From Candidatus Doudnabacteria bacterium RIFCSPHIGHO2_12_FULL_48_16 (GTDB lineage Bacteria; Patescibacteriota; Doudnabacteria; UBA920; O2-02-FULL-48-8), in contig MFEY01000007.1 in the NCBI GenBank assembly GCA_001780035.1, positions 395,146-431,540 on the forward strand: a DNA stretch of 36,395 bases, given 5' to 3'. Every line of letters begins with the position of its first letter. Within the stretch, counting starts at the first letter, position 1. The notes below the pieces were generated by a model, which was given only the letters and a program-made list of their open reading frames with translations, was not told where the DNA came from and did not search any database. The position numbers were made by a program, and so were the translations under genes. Below, in pieces: positions 7,382-16,775 of this stretch.

Positions 7382-8891
7382 AATTTATTCGGCGGCATTG
7401 GTGGGTTTATCTGCTACGCCGATCGAAGTGGAGGTGGATCTCGCTTCCGGTCTGCCGGCAACCATTGTGGTCGGCTTGCCTGACACTGCGGTGCAGGAAG
7501 CGCGGGTCCGGGTCAAATCCGCGATACGTAATTCTAATTCTATTTTCCCTCGTAATAAAGTTTATATTAACTTAGCGCCGGCAGATGTGCCCAAAGCCGG
7601 CACACATTACGACCTGCCGATTGCGATTTCCGTGCTGTTGAATTCGGGCCAGATTTTTTTTGAGCCGGCCGGAAAAATGTTTTTGGGCGAATTGGCTCTC
7701 GACGGAAACATCCGGCCGGTGACCGGGGTTTTGCCCATAGCTCTGATGGCCAAGGAGCGGGGATTTAAGAAATTATTTATCCCGAAAGAAAACAGCAGCG
7801 AAGGGAGCCTGGTTTCCGGAATTGAGATTATCCCGGTTAAAAGTTTATACGAAGTTATCGGCTATCTCCAAAATCTGATTAAGATTGAGCCCGTCAAAAT
7901 CATGGACTGGCAAAAAGTTCTAAAAAGCCCGGAAACTTCATTTGACATGAAATTAATCAAGGGCCAGGAAGCGGCCAAGCGCGCTCTGGAAATTGCCGCC
8001 GCCGGCGGGCATAACCTACTGCTGTCGGGTCCCCCGGGAACCGGCAAAACATTATTGGCCCGTGCCTTGCCTTCCATCCTGCCCAAGCTGACCGTGGATG
8101 AGGTTTTAGAGATTACCAAAATTTACAGCGTCGCCGGTCTGCTGAATTTGAATAAAAATTTAGTTACAGCCCGGCCCTTTCGAAGTCCCCATCATACCAC
8201 TTCGGGTGTCGCTTTGGTCGGCGGCGGGAGCAATCCGAAACCCGGAGAAATTTCATTGTCTCATCGTGGGGTTTTGTTTTTGGACGAATTTCCGGAATTT
8301 ACCCGGGCGGCACTGGAAAATTTAAGGCAGCCTTTGGAAGATGGGGTAGTGACGGTGGCGCGGGCCGCGGCAACCGTGACGTTTCCCGCACAGTTTACTT
8401 TGGTCGCCGCCCAGAATCCTTGCCCCTGCGGATATTATTCGGATCCGACCAAGGCCTGCATCTGCACCCCCTCGCAGATTATGAAGTATCAAAAGAAGAT
8501 CTCCGGCCCGCTCCTCGATCGGATAGATCTGCATGTGGAGGTCGGCCGCATTGAATACGAGAAACTCTCTTCTGACAGCAATGCGGAATCTTCGGATGAA
8601 ATCCAAAAACGCGCACAAGCGGCCCGGGACATCCAGACGGCGAGGTTTGGCAAATCATTTAATATTAAAACCAATTCTGAAATGGGTATCAAAGAGATCC
8701 GGGAGTTTTGCGGCCTGGATAAGCCGGAGCAGGATTTCATGAAAGCGGCGGTAGTCAAAATGTATTTATCCGCCCGATCGTATCACCGGATGCTGAAACT
8801 GGCGCGCACGATTGCGGATTTGGCTGGTGAGACCAAGATAACAGTTAATCATTTGGCCGAAGCTTTACAATATAGACCCCGGGTCGAATAA
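7371..8891 (+). CDS. comM: YifB/ComM family Mg-chelatase-like AAA ATPase
   Basis: SGPPGTGKTLLARALPSILP, RPFRSPHHTTSGVALVGGG, HRGVLFLDEFPEF, NPCPCGYY. Confidence 0.95.
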   Translation: MTSKIYSAALVGLSATPIEVEVDLASGLPATIVVGLPDTAVQEARVRVKSAIRNSNSIFPRNKVYINLAPADVPKAGTHYDLPIAISVLLNSGQIFFEPAGKMFLGELALDGNIRPVTGVLPIALMAKERGFKKLFIPKENSSEGSLVSGIEIIPVKSLYEVIGYLQNLIKIEPVKIMDWQKVLKSPETSFDMKLIKGQEAAKRALEIAAAGGHNLLLSGPPGTGKTLLARALPSILPKLTVDEVLEITKIYSVAGLLNLNKNLVTARPFRSPHHTTSGVALVGGGSNPKPGEISLSHRGVLFLDEFPEFTRAALENLRQPLEDGVVTVARAAATVTFPAQFTLVAAQNPCPCGYYSDPTKACICTPSQIMKYQKKISGPLLDRIDLHVEVGRIEYEKLSSDSNAESSDEIQKRAQAARDIQTARFGKSFNIKTNSEMGIKEIREFCGLDKPEQDFMKAAVVKMYLSARSYHRMLKLARTIADLAGETKITVNHLAEALQYRPRVE

Positions 8892-8910
8892 GCGTTATAA
8901 TATTCGGGCT

Positions 8911-9777
8911 ATGAAAAAAGTCCGAAAAGCTATAATCCCCGCGGCTGGTTTTGGCACCCGATTTTTACCCGCCACGAAAGCCCAACCTAAAGAAATGCTG
9001 CCGATTGTCGACAAGCCGGTGATTCAGTATGTCGTGGAACAAGCAGTCGCGGCCGGAATCGAGCAAATTATTATTGTAACCGGCTGGCATAAACGTGCGA
9101 TTGAAGATCATTTCGATCGGCATTTTGAATTGGAAGCGCATTTGGAAAAAGGAGGCAAAACTGTCGAGCTGGCTGAAATTCGCAAAATTTCCGAACTGGC
9201 AGATTTTGTGTATGTGAGGCAAAAGGAGCCATTGGGAAACGGCCACGCTGTGCTAATGGCTAAAGATGTGATTGGTGATGAGCCGTTTGTGGTGATGTGG
9301 GGCGATGAATTTTTTTATGGCCAACCTCCGGCGATCAAGCAGCTGATCGAAGCTTACGAACAATATAACAGTCCGGTGATTGCCGGCGTTCGGGTCGCAG
9401 AACAGGATGTCAGCCGATACGGCATCGCGGATGTGACTTTGGTTAAGGATAATGTTTATAAAATCAACCGAATCGTAGAAAAGCCGGAGGTGGGCCAGGC
9501 CCCGTCCAATTTAGCCACCCATGGCAACTATCTTTTAACGCCAGATATTTTTGAAATTTTAGAAACGATGCCGGCGAGCCGCGGTGAAATTTGGTTATCC
9601 GGAGCTATTGATCGCTTGATTCAAAAACGAGACGTCTATACGGTGGAACTGAAAAACAATATATATTATGATTGCGGCAGTAAGCTGAATTATTTAAAAG
9701 CCGTGGTAGATTTCGGCTTACAGCATGACGATTTACGCGCTAAGTTTGCTGAATATTTGAGAAACCTGAAAGTTTAA
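8911..9777 (+). CDS. galU: UTP-glucose-1-phosphate uridylyltransferase
   Basis: KAIIPAAGFGTRFLPATKAQPKEMLPIVDKPVIQYVVEQAV; IVEKPE; GNYLLTPDIFEIL. Confidence 0.95.
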   Translation: MKKVRKAIIPAAGFGTRFLPATKAQPKEMLPIVDKPVIQYVVEQAVAAGIEQIIIVTGWHKRAIEDHFDRHFELEAHLEKGGKTVELAEIRKISELADFVYVRQKEPLGNGHAVLMAKDVIGDEPFVVMWGDEFFYGQPPAIKQLIEAYEQYNSPVIAGVRVAEQDVSRYGIADVTLVKDNVYKINRIVEKPEVGQAPSNLATHGNYLLTPDIFEILETMPASRGEIWLSGAIDRLIQKRDVYTVELKNNIYYDCGSKLNYLKAVVDFGLQHDDLRAKFAEYLRNLKV

Positions 9778-9845
9778 AAATTATTGCGTTTGTGGTAGAA
9801 TAACGGGGCTTGTACTAAGCTTTAGAGAAACCAAACGAAACTAAA

Positions 9846-11171
9846 ATGGAAAAAAAGTATTATATTTTAGGCGGGATACTGGCGGTGCTTTTAATCATCG
9901 CCGGAATTTTATTTTTTTCCGCCGGATCAAAACCCACGCCGAATAACTCGGGCGGGAGTAATTCCGGCCAAACCCAGTTGACCTGGTGGAAAACTTTTGA
10001 AGACACACAAAACGTCCAGGATCTAATCAGCGATTATCAGACGGCTCATCAGAACGTCAGCATTACGTTCGTTAAAAAAAATGTGCAGACGTATGAGCAG
10101 GAGCTAGTGGATGCTCTGGCCTCAGGCCAAGGCCCGGACATCTTCAGCATCCATAACGACTGGCTGCCCAAGCATGCGGATAAAATCGGACCAATGCCGT
10201 CCGCTATGATGAGCATACGCACTTATAACAATAATTTTGTTGACGTCGCGTCCAGCGATTTTATCAAGGACGGCAAAGTTTACGCCGTTCCGCTTTCGGT
10301 CGACGTCTTAGCTCTTTATTACAACAAAGATCTGCTGAACTCGGCCGGCATTTCCACTCCGCCGACCACCTGGCCAGAACTGGTCAGCGATATTCAAAAA
10401 TTAACCAAAACCAGCAGCGGTGGATTTACCCGATCCGGCATTGCCATGGGGACGTCGACCAACGTTAATCGGGCCGTTGATATTTTGAGTTTGCTGATGC
10501 TGCAAAACGGCACGCAATTTTATTCGCAGGATCAGCAAGCCGCCACGTTTAATCAATCGATCACTGACCCTAAAAGCACCAGCGGCTCATTTAATCCCGG
10601 TTCAACCGCCCTGGCTTTTTATACCCAGTTCGCCAATCCGGCCAAAACTTCCTACACTTGGAATTCGCAGTCGGATTTCAGCCTTGATGCGTTTACGCAA
10701 GGCAAGGTCGCCATGATGATCAATTATTCATACATGGAACCGATGATCCGGGCCCGGGCGCCCAATTTAAATTGGGCTGTCGCGGCCATTCCCCAAGTGT
10801 CGGAAGACGCAATCAGAATTAACTTCGCCAATTATTGGGGTGAGACCGTTTCCAAATCTTCCAAACAGCAGGCCGCAGCTTGGGATTTTCTGAACTTCAT
10901 CACGCAAAAAGCGGAACTGACCAAATACTATGCCAAACACAAGCTCGTCTCTTCCCGCAAGGACATGCTGCCGGATCAGTATGCGGATACGGAAATCGGC
11001 GTGTTCGCCGAATCCGCTCCAAATGCCCGCAGCATTTACAAGCATGACGCCAATGTTTTTGAGGGCGTATTTACCAAAATGATTGACGATGTGGTTCTCC
11101 GCAGTTTCCCGCCGGATACGGCCATTAGTAACGCCGTGCAACAAATTAATCTGAATTTGCGACAGCCATAG
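9846..11171 (+). CDS. Extracellular solute-binding protein (sugar ABC type), N-terminally TM-anchored
   Basis: N-terminal TM; QTQLTWWKTFEDTQNVQDLISDYQ...GQGPDIFSIHNDW...VAMMINYSYMEP; no lipobox Cys seen. Confidence 0.85.
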   Translation: MEKKYYILGGILAVLLIIAGILFFSAGSKPTPNNSGGSNSGQTQLTWWKTFEDTQNVQDLISDYQTAHQNVSITFVKKNVQTYEQELVDALASGQGPDIFSIHNDWLPKHADKIGPMPSAMMSIRTYNNNFVDVASSDFIKDGKVYAVPLSVDVLALYYNKDLLNSAGISTPPTTWPELVSDIQKLTKTSSGGFTRSGIAMGTSTNVNRAVDILSLLMLQNGTQFYSQDQQAATFNQSITDPKSTSGSFNPGSTALAFYTQFANPAKTSYTWNSQSDFSLDAFTQGKVAMMINYSYMEPMIRARAPNLNWAVAAIPQVSEDAIRINFANYWGETVSKSSKQQAAAWDFLNFITQKAELTKYYAKHKLVSSRKDMLPDQYADTEIGVFAESAPNARSIYKHDANVFEGVFTKMIDDVVLRSFPPDTAISNAVQQINLNLRQP

Positions 11172-11197
11172 AGTTGTGGCATAATAAACTTGATTTA

Positions 11198-11238
11198 GCC
11201 CTCACCCCCGGCCCTTCTCCCGAGGTGGGAGAGGGGAG
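11198..11238. repeat. Palindromic repeat, LTPGPSP-coding type
   Basis: CCCTCACCCCCGGCCCTTCTCCCGAGGTGGGAGAGGGGAG, translating as ALTPGPSPEVGEGS in the short ORF 11174-11374. Confidence 0.55.
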
Positions 11239-11264
11239 TTCAAATCTGAAGAAACTCAGATCCA

Positions 11265-11690
11265 ATGAAAGCAAAAAAACAATTTATATCGGCCGCCATG
11301 ATCGCCCTGATCTTGGGCGGAGTTGCCCTGACTTCCCCGGCCCAAGCGGCTTTGGTCAATTGCGGGCAGTATGACAGCAGCGGCAAAATCAACGAGTGCA
11401 CCATTGGCGATTTGATCCTAACGGTCGTCAACATTATCAATTTTCTGTTGGCCTGGAGCTGGCTGGTGGCCCTGCTGTTTATCTTCTGGGCCGGTTGGGG
11501 GATGGTTAATTCCGGAGGAAACGAGGAAGCGATTGCCGAGGCCAAAACCACTTTAAGCAATGCGATTATCGGGTTTGCCCTGGTTATGATGGCCTTTCTG
11601 CTCATTAACGCTATCGTTTCGATTCTGACCGGCAATGATCTTGGCTATGCAGATTCATTAAAAGACGCTTTTGGCATAATTAAGCCATGA
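11265..11690 (+). CDS. T4SS pilin-like (TrbC/VirB2-type) membrane protein
   Basis: Signal-like N-terminus, two hydrophobic helices, NEEAIAEAKTTLSNAIIGFALVMMAFLLINAIVSIL. Confidence 0.7.
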   Translation: MKAKKQFISAAMIALILGGVALTSPAQAALVNCGQYDSSGKINECTIGDLILTVVNIINFLLAWSWLVALLFIFWAGWGMVNSGGNEEAIAEAKTTLSNAIIGFALVMMAFLLINAIVSILTGNDLGYADSLKDAFGIIKP

Positions 11691-12355
11691 AAAAAATTCT
11701 AGCCATTCTGTTTCTTATCACTGTCACTTTATTTTTGCCCTTCTTTTCTCAGGCAAATTTTGCCGATTGCATTCAGAATGCGGGTAGCAGCACACAATTA
11801 TGCGATCCGCTGATCACCGGAACCGAAACCGATAGCGGCGTGGAGGTGGCTCTAAGCTACGCGGCAAAGACCTTGGGCTTGCTAATGGGATTAACCGTAA
11901 TTACGTTCGTGGTTTTTTCCGGATTCCGGATGATCATGGCCCAAGGCAATACCGAGGAACTGGAGCGAGCCAAGGCCGCTTTGCAATGGAGCCTTTTGGG
12001 TTTTATTCTTAGCACCTTGGCATTCGTGATTGTGGTGGCAATTCAAAAATACATCGGAGTGAATGACAACTTGTCGGAAAACGGAACGTTTCAAAATCCT
12101 TTAAGCAGCGGCACGTTGGGTGAGCTAATGATAAAAATGATGACCGGCTTTCTGGAAATTTCTGGGACGCTGGCGTTGCTGATGATTGTCATTTCCGGTT
12201 TTCGCTACATTACGTCCCAAGGCAACGATGAGCAGACTGAAAAAGCCAAAACCAGCTTGCAGTGGGCAGTCATCGGCTTGGCCATTGCGCTCTTGGCCTA
12301 TGTCATCGTTGCCGCCACCGCGGCTTTATTTAGTAACCCGCCAACCACCCCATAA
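11687..12355 (+). CDS. Tandem (double) T4SS pilin-like membrane protein
   Basis: Two copies of the motif: FSGFRMIMAQGNTEELERAKAALQWSLLGFILSTLAFVIVV and ISGFRYITSQGNDEQTEKAKTSLQWAVIGLAIALLAYVIV. Confidence 0.7.
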   Translation: MKKILAILFLITVTLFLPFFSQANFADCIQNAGSSTQLCDPLITGTETDSGVEVALSYAAKTLGLLMGLTVITFVVFSGFRMIMAQGNTEELERAKAALQWSLLGFILSTLAFVIVVAIQKYIGVNDNLSENGTFQNPLSSGTLGELMIKMMTGFLEISGTLALLMIVISGFRYITSQGNDEQTEKAKTSLQWAVIGLAIALLAYVIVAATAALFSNPPTTP

Positions 12356-12359
12356 ATTT

Positions 12360-12716
12360 ATGAAAAAACTATCGACCCTTGTTCTGTCTATGGTTCTGAC
12401 TTTTTTGGTTGCCCGCCCTGCGCTTGCGGTGACAGTGACCAATCCCGATGCCAATTATTTTTTGAGCTTTACCGACAATAGCTTTAAGGGTATATTGGTT
12501 TTCTTCGTAACGAAAATTTTTCTGCCGTTTGCCGGGACAATCGCAATTTTATTCATCATTGTCGGAGGTTACCAGTATATGACTGCCGGCGTGAATGAGG
12601 AATTGGCAGAACAAGGCAAAAAGACCCTGCGCAATGCGGTTATCGGCTTGGCAATCATTATTCTCTCCTATCTGATCGTCAATGCCATTATTACCGCTTT
12701 GGCCAGCAGTTCTTAA
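12360..12716 (+). CDS. T4SS pilin-like membrane protein
   Basis: VGGYQYMTAGVNEELAEQGKKTLRNAVIGLAIIILSYLIVNAI; start set at 12360 (MKKLSTLVLSMVL signal). Confidence 0.7.
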   Translation: MKKLSTLVLSMVLTFLVARPALAVTVTNPDANYFLSFTDNSFKGILVFFVTKIFLPFAGTIAILFIIVGGYQYMTAGVNEELAEQGKKTLRNAVIGLAIIILSYLIVNAIITALASSS

Positions 12717-12787
12717 AGGTCGATAAAGAACATTTGACTCCGCAGTTATTAATATTTTATAATTAAACAAATTAAACGTAACCAAAT

Positions 12788-13162
12788 ATGAAGAAACAAA
12801 TTTCATGGGTGAAAGTCGCTCAAATCTCAGCAATTGTGCTGACTTTCGTGTTCGCTTTGACCCCGGTGGCTTTTGCGCAGTTCCAAACGCCAAGCGCCGG
12901 CGGCACAGGTTTGCCCAATGACACCTCGGTGTCCGGGTTTATTCTTAAGATTATCAACATCGCCTTGGCCGTGGCTGGCTTGATTGCGGTATTGTTCCTG
13001 ATCATCGGCGGTTTCCGCTACATCACTTCTGCCGGCAACGAAGAGACGGCCGAACAAGCGAAGAAGATTATTACCAACGCCATCATTGGTATCGTGATTA
13101 TCATTCTGTCCTTCGTCATCGTCCGCGTTATCTCCAACGCTCTGACCACCAACCAAGTTTAA
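12788..13162 (+). CDS. T4SS pilin-like membrane protein
   Basis: IGGFRYITSAGNEETAEQAKKIITNAIIGIVIIILSFVIVRVI. Confidence 0.7.
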   Translation: MKKQISWVKVAQISAIVLTFVFALTPVAFAQFQTPSAGGTGLPNDTSVSGFILKIINIALAVAGLIAVLFLIIGGFRYITSAGNEETAEQAKKIITNAIIGIVIIILSFVIVRVISNALTTNQV

Positions 13163-13181
13163 GACCTTAAAATCTTAAATT

Positions 13182-13574
13182 ATGAAAATAAATAAATTCG
13201 TAAAAGCAGGCTTGGTAGCGCTCTTTGTTGTGGCTTTGCTGGTTCAATTTGCGCCCACAGTTTTGGCAACAATTAGCGACACGGTTCGCCCGGATTCGAC
13301 GATTGGCACTTATTTACCAGGTTCCGCCACCACTGACTTTAAGGGTTTTGTTTCGGAGCTGATTATCAAGGTTCTGCTGCCGGTTGCGGCCACGATCGCG
13401 GTTCTGTTCATCATCATCGGCGGTTACCAGTATATCTTCTCGGGCGCCAATGAAGAATTGGCGGAGACCGGCAAAAAGACTCTACAAAATGCCATTATTG
13501 GGTTGATCATTATTATCTTGTCCTACGTTATCATCAACGTCATTATCAGTATTATTGGCAATTCAACGACCTAA
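13182..13574 (+). CDS. T4SS pilin-like membrane protein
   Basis: IGGYQYIFSGANEELAETGKKTLQNAIIGLIIIILSYVIINVI. Confidence 0.7.
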   Translation: MKINKFVKAGLVALFVVALLVQFAPTVLATISDTVRPDSTIGTYLPGSATTDFKGFVSELIIKVLLPVAATIAVLFIIIGGYQYIFSGANEELAETGKKTLQNAIIGLIIIILSYVIINVIISIIGNSTT

Positions 13575-13580
13575 ATTGTT

Positions 13581-13617
13581 TTAAAATCCCGCCTCTCGCG
13601 AGAGGCGGGATTTTAAT
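13581..13617 (+). terminator. Intrinsic terminator (palindromic)
   Basis: AAAATCCCGCCTCTCGCGAGAGGCGGGATTTTA. Confidence 0.8.
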
Positions 13618-13767
13618 TTTGCCCAAATCCAGCAATACAACTTCGGTGCTTTGGTTTTTAATGGTTTTTGAAATAAAAAATTTAATGATAGATTATATTT
13701 AAATATCACTTTAGACCGATCGACACTTTATGATATAATTAACATTTATTGATGTTGATATACTGGG

Positions 13768-13813
13768 CAAAAAGAAAAAGGCGCGCGGGATCTGGTATCC
13801 ACGTCGCGCCCCT
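13768..13813 (-). terminator. Probable minus-strand terminator of the GC-rich module
   Basis: On the minus strand GGGCGCG...CGCGCGCC followed by TTTTTCTTTTT. Confidence 0.5.
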
Positions 13814-13871
13814 ATCTCTATTCTTCTTCGTCCTCCTAAGTTTTTTCTGTGACCCCGGCCCGCCCCCCGCG

Positions 13872-14510
13872 CTAGCTGATCGGCACGACCGCCTGATGCG
13901 GGTGGGCGTTGCAGGCGGCCACGGCCTGCGCGTCGCCCGGGAACTTCTCGAAGCCGTAACCCTGATTCCGGTTGCTGTTGCCGCCGAAATCCTGGTTATT
14001 GCTCTTGATGGGGCCCCAGATCGTGAACCCGTTGGTCCAGAGCTGAGCCTCGTAGTCGGCCGAGCAGACGGCGAACGTAAACCCCGTCTGCATCGGGCTG
14101 CTGCACTCCGCGCCGTGGCAGAGCCGGGCGATGAGTGCGCGGTAGTTGCCCGGGCCGTTGTCGCTGCGGCCGCCTTCCTGCGGATCTTGCAGCACGGTTT
14201 TTTTGTCTTTGTGTTCTCTGGGTAGGCCCGACGGATAGATCCCGTCGGCCCACGAACACTCAGACGTATTCGACCGGCTGCAGATTGTATCCGCCTGGTG
14301 GACGCGGACCAAGGTCGGCGCCTCGATGACGAAGTAGGTTCGCCAGGCGCTCTGGTCCGCGTAGACGATGCCCTCCGGTTCGACCGCCACCACTGGCACG
14401 AGCGACGTATGCCCGACCCAGTAGAGAACCAGCAGGAGCCCGACGATGTACAGGAACCGCAAGACGTTCTTGAGGTTCCACTTGCTCTTCTTGTCGGTTG
14501 TGCTGCTCAT
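13872..14510 (-). CDS. Unknown single-TM protein with Cys-rich ectodomain
   Basis: MSSTTDKKSKWNLKNVLRFLYIVGLLLVLYWVG TM anchor; GGAGAAGG upstream of ATG; pattern RALIARLCHGAEC...FTFAVCSADYEAQLWTNGFTIWG. Confidence 0.65.
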   Translation of the reverse strand: MSSTTDKKSKWNLKNVLRFLYIVGLLLVLYWVGHTSLVPVVAVEPEGIVYADQSAWRTYFVIEAPTLVRVHQADTICSRSNTSECSWADGIYPSGLPREHKDKKTVLQDPQEGGRSDNGPGNYRALIARLCHGAECSSPMQTGFTFAVCSADYEAQLWTNGFTIWGPIKSNNQDFGGNSNRNQGYGFEKFPGDAQAVAACNAHPHQAVVPIS

Positions 14511-14519
14511 TGCCTTCTC

Positions 14520-16121
14520 CTAATTATGATTGGGTTTGAACAGCAGCACGCCGACCCAGATGACGATCACGAACATGACGATCTGCGGGAACGTAATGTG
14601 CGTGATGTCGAAGCTCCACGAACTCAGCCCGGCCGCATTGACCTGGCCGATTCCGGGAGGCACGCAGCCCGACAGCTGATTGTGACAGGCTCGGTTCCAG
14701 TCCACAACCAAGCGCTTGAGCTGCCAGACGATGCCGACATACGGGCAGATCAGCACCAGGAGTGTTGCCCACACCGCGGCGGGTTTGCTCCAGTGCTGCC
14801 AGCTCTTCCACCAGCTGTGGCGCGCTACCGGCTCTCCGTCTTCGCCGGTTTCCGTCTTGTCGCCGTTGGTTGCGAACATCACGATGATGCCCGCCACCAC
14901 GGCCGGCAGAACCGGATACGGATAGTCGGTCAGCCCGGCGACGGCTTCGTAGATCATGAGCACGACCCAGAAGTAGCCGCAGAACGTCCCGAACCAGCGG
15001 AACCAGTCGAACTTCAGCTCGCGATGCGAGATCAGCCACTGGATTCCGAGGAGGAACACGAACGGCAGGAGCCCCAGGAACCACCAGATCGGAAAGACGA
15101 GCAGGAACAAAATCGCGTTCAGCTCGCAGTTCACAATGGTCCACAGGATGTCATACGCCTTCTTGATCGCCAGGAATTTCCACTTGAAGTCCGGGTCGAG
15201 GCCGAAGGACGTATCGGCCTCGCCGTCGGCGTTTCTCGTCCGATGCACGCGCACGCCGTCGCCGGCCAACCGGGCCAGATTCAGAGCCACATCTGCTTCG
15301 ACCAGCAGCGTCAGCGCGTTGAGTGCCGGCACGTCGCCGATCGGACCCAGATGCAGTCGCTGCCAGCCAGCCGCGGCCGCATTCCACCGCACCCGGACCA
15401 GGAACACCAGGCCGAGCAGGGGGAAGTAGAGGAGCGCGAGCGCGAAGATGAGGATCTTGCCCGGATACAGACCGGGGAACCGCAGCGTCGAGGCGGCGAG
15501 CGCCACCAGGAACACGGCGATCGAGATCAGCACCGTGGCACCCGCCATGTAGCCGAGATCTTCCGCCGCTTCCGCGTGCCAATCAGCGATCGGCGCCGCG
15601 TTGTTGGTGACAAGTCCCCACGCGGTTCGCAGGCCGTTTTTGACCTTGACGATCGCGTAATCCGACTCCTGCCGGAGGCAGAAGCGCTGCGAGGCGGCGT
15701 AGCGAGTCCGTCGCGCGTTGTCGGGGATCGAGGCGATGTGGATCAAGTGGATTCGCACCGCTTCTTCGCCTGCCGCGCGTTCGGCCGCTTCGAGACCGGC
15801 CGTCATTTCCCACCACGACTTGATGCAGTCTGCCAGTTGGTTGATGCCGAGCGACGGCAACCACTGCTCATTGAGGGCCTTGCGCACGCCCGCGGTCAGC
15901 TTGGCTGTGTTTCGGGCAAAGGCGGCTTCGTCGCGCTTCCGTTTCTGGAAGCTCGGCGCATGCGCCCGCCCGGCCGTGTCGAGAATGCCGGTTGTCGAGT
16001 CGGCGGTGCCGCGAACCGCGCGGTAGATCGAGATCCCCACGAATTCGCTGGCGATTTCCATCGCGAAGTGGAGGAGGAGTGAGAGCAAGCTCATCACTTT
16101 CCCCGGTTGCTGTGTGATCAT
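14520..16121 (-). CDS. Unknown polytopic membrane protein (533 aa)
   Basis: Multiple strongly hydrophobic segments (ATVLISIAVFLVALAAS, ILIFALALLYFPLLGLVFLVRV, LNAILFLLVFPIWWFLGLLPFVFLL, IVMFVIVIWVGVLLF); SD TAGGAG before ATG. Confidence 0.7.
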   Translation of the reverse strand: MITQQPGKVMSLLSLLLHFAMEIASEFVGISIYRAVRGTADSTTGILDTAGRAHAPSFQKRKRDEAAFARNTAKLTAGVRKALNEQWLPSLGINQLADCIKSWWEMTAGLEAAERAAGEEAVRIHLIHIASIPDNARRTRYAASQRFCLRQESDYAIVKVKNGLRTAWGLVTNNAAPIADWHAEAAEDLGYMAGATVLISIAVFLVALAASTLRFPGLYPGKILIFALALLYFPLLGLVFLVRVRWNAAAAGWQRLHLGPIGDVPALNALTLLVEADVALNLARLAGDGVRVHRTRNADGEADTSFGLDPDFKWKFLAIKKAYDILWTIVNCELNAILFLLVFPIWWFLGLLPFVFLLGIQWLISHRELKFDWFRWFGTFCGYFWVVLMIYEAVAGLTDYPYPVLPAVVAGIIVMFATNGDKTETGEDGEPVARHSWWKSWQHWSKPAAVWATLLVLICPYVGIVWQLKRLVVDWNRACHNQLSGCVPPGIGQVNAAGLSSWSFDITHITFPQIVMFVIVIWVGVLLFKPNHN

Positions 16122-16130
16122 TGTGCACTC

Positions 16131-16775
16131 CTATTTCGCGAATTGAGCGACGGCTTCCTGGCCGTTCTCGAGGATGAATCGGAACGTGGCGACGATCGGG
16201 GCGAACCGAACGAAGCCAGTCAGGATGCCGTTGGCCGGGGTTTCGAGCTGGCCCACGAGCGGAGTCTTGTTCTGATCGAGCAGCTGATAGTGATAGCCGT
16301 TCGTGCAGGTGGCCCGAAACCGTCGCCCTTTGTAGACGCCACCCTCGCGGGTGATGATGGTGACCGCAAAGTCACCGTCGGCGTCCGGATCCATCGAGGC
16401 TTCCGCCTCGATGTCCGGCGGTTTGTCCTTGGCGTCCGGTTTGTCTTTCTTCGCGACGACCGGCGCCAGACCGAACACATCCCACGGAATCTCGACCTCG
16501 TCATACTCCTTCGTTCCCGCCCGCTGGATCTTAACCTTGAAGGCTTTGGATCGATCGGGCTTGACCGAGTAGGTTTCCGTCACGTCATCGGTGGCATCGA
16601 TCATGCCGAGCGGCACGTCTTGCACGAAGACTTTGACGGGGATGGGCGTGGCCGGGTTGTCGTGGTTGTGCCTGATCTTCACCGGGATATCGAACTTATC
16701 AGCCGCAGTGGCTGACGGGTTGATCGCCCTGGCGTCGACAGACACGCTGATTTTCAGATCGTGAACTTTCGCCAT
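16131..16775 (-). CDS. Unknown soluble beta-rich protein, first gene of GC-rich module
   Basis: MAKVHDLKISVSVDARAINPSATAADKFDIPVKIRHNHDNPATPIPVKV...; GGGAGGAG SD before ATG at 16775. Confidence 0.65.
   Translation of the reverse strand: MAKVHDLKISVSVDARAINPSATAADKFDIPVKIRHNHDNPATPIPVKVFVQDVPLGMIDATDDVTETYSVKPDRSKAFKVKIQRAGTKEYDEVEIPWDVFGLAPVVAKKDKPDAKDKPPDIEAEASMDPDADGDFAVTIITREGGVYKGRRFRATCTNGYHYQLLDQNKTPLVGQLETPANGILTGFVRFAPIVATFRFILENGQEAVAQFAK

Noticed and set aside
11265-13574. Type IV pilus (PilA) or flagellin genes
   Set aside because: No prepilin peptidase-type G^FxxxE N-terminus; two-helix layout fits VirB2/TrbC-like proteins better.
13749-14225. 158-aa plus-strand ORF
   Set aside because: Shadow of the 212-aa minus-strand gene; Ala/Arg/Val-rich without features.
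14298-16082. 594-aa plus-strand ORF
   Set aside because: Antisense to the GC-rich minus-strand genes; composition is Arg/Asp/Glu/His-rich low-quality sequence typical of shadow ORFs, while the minus frame has TM helices, SD sites and a promoter.
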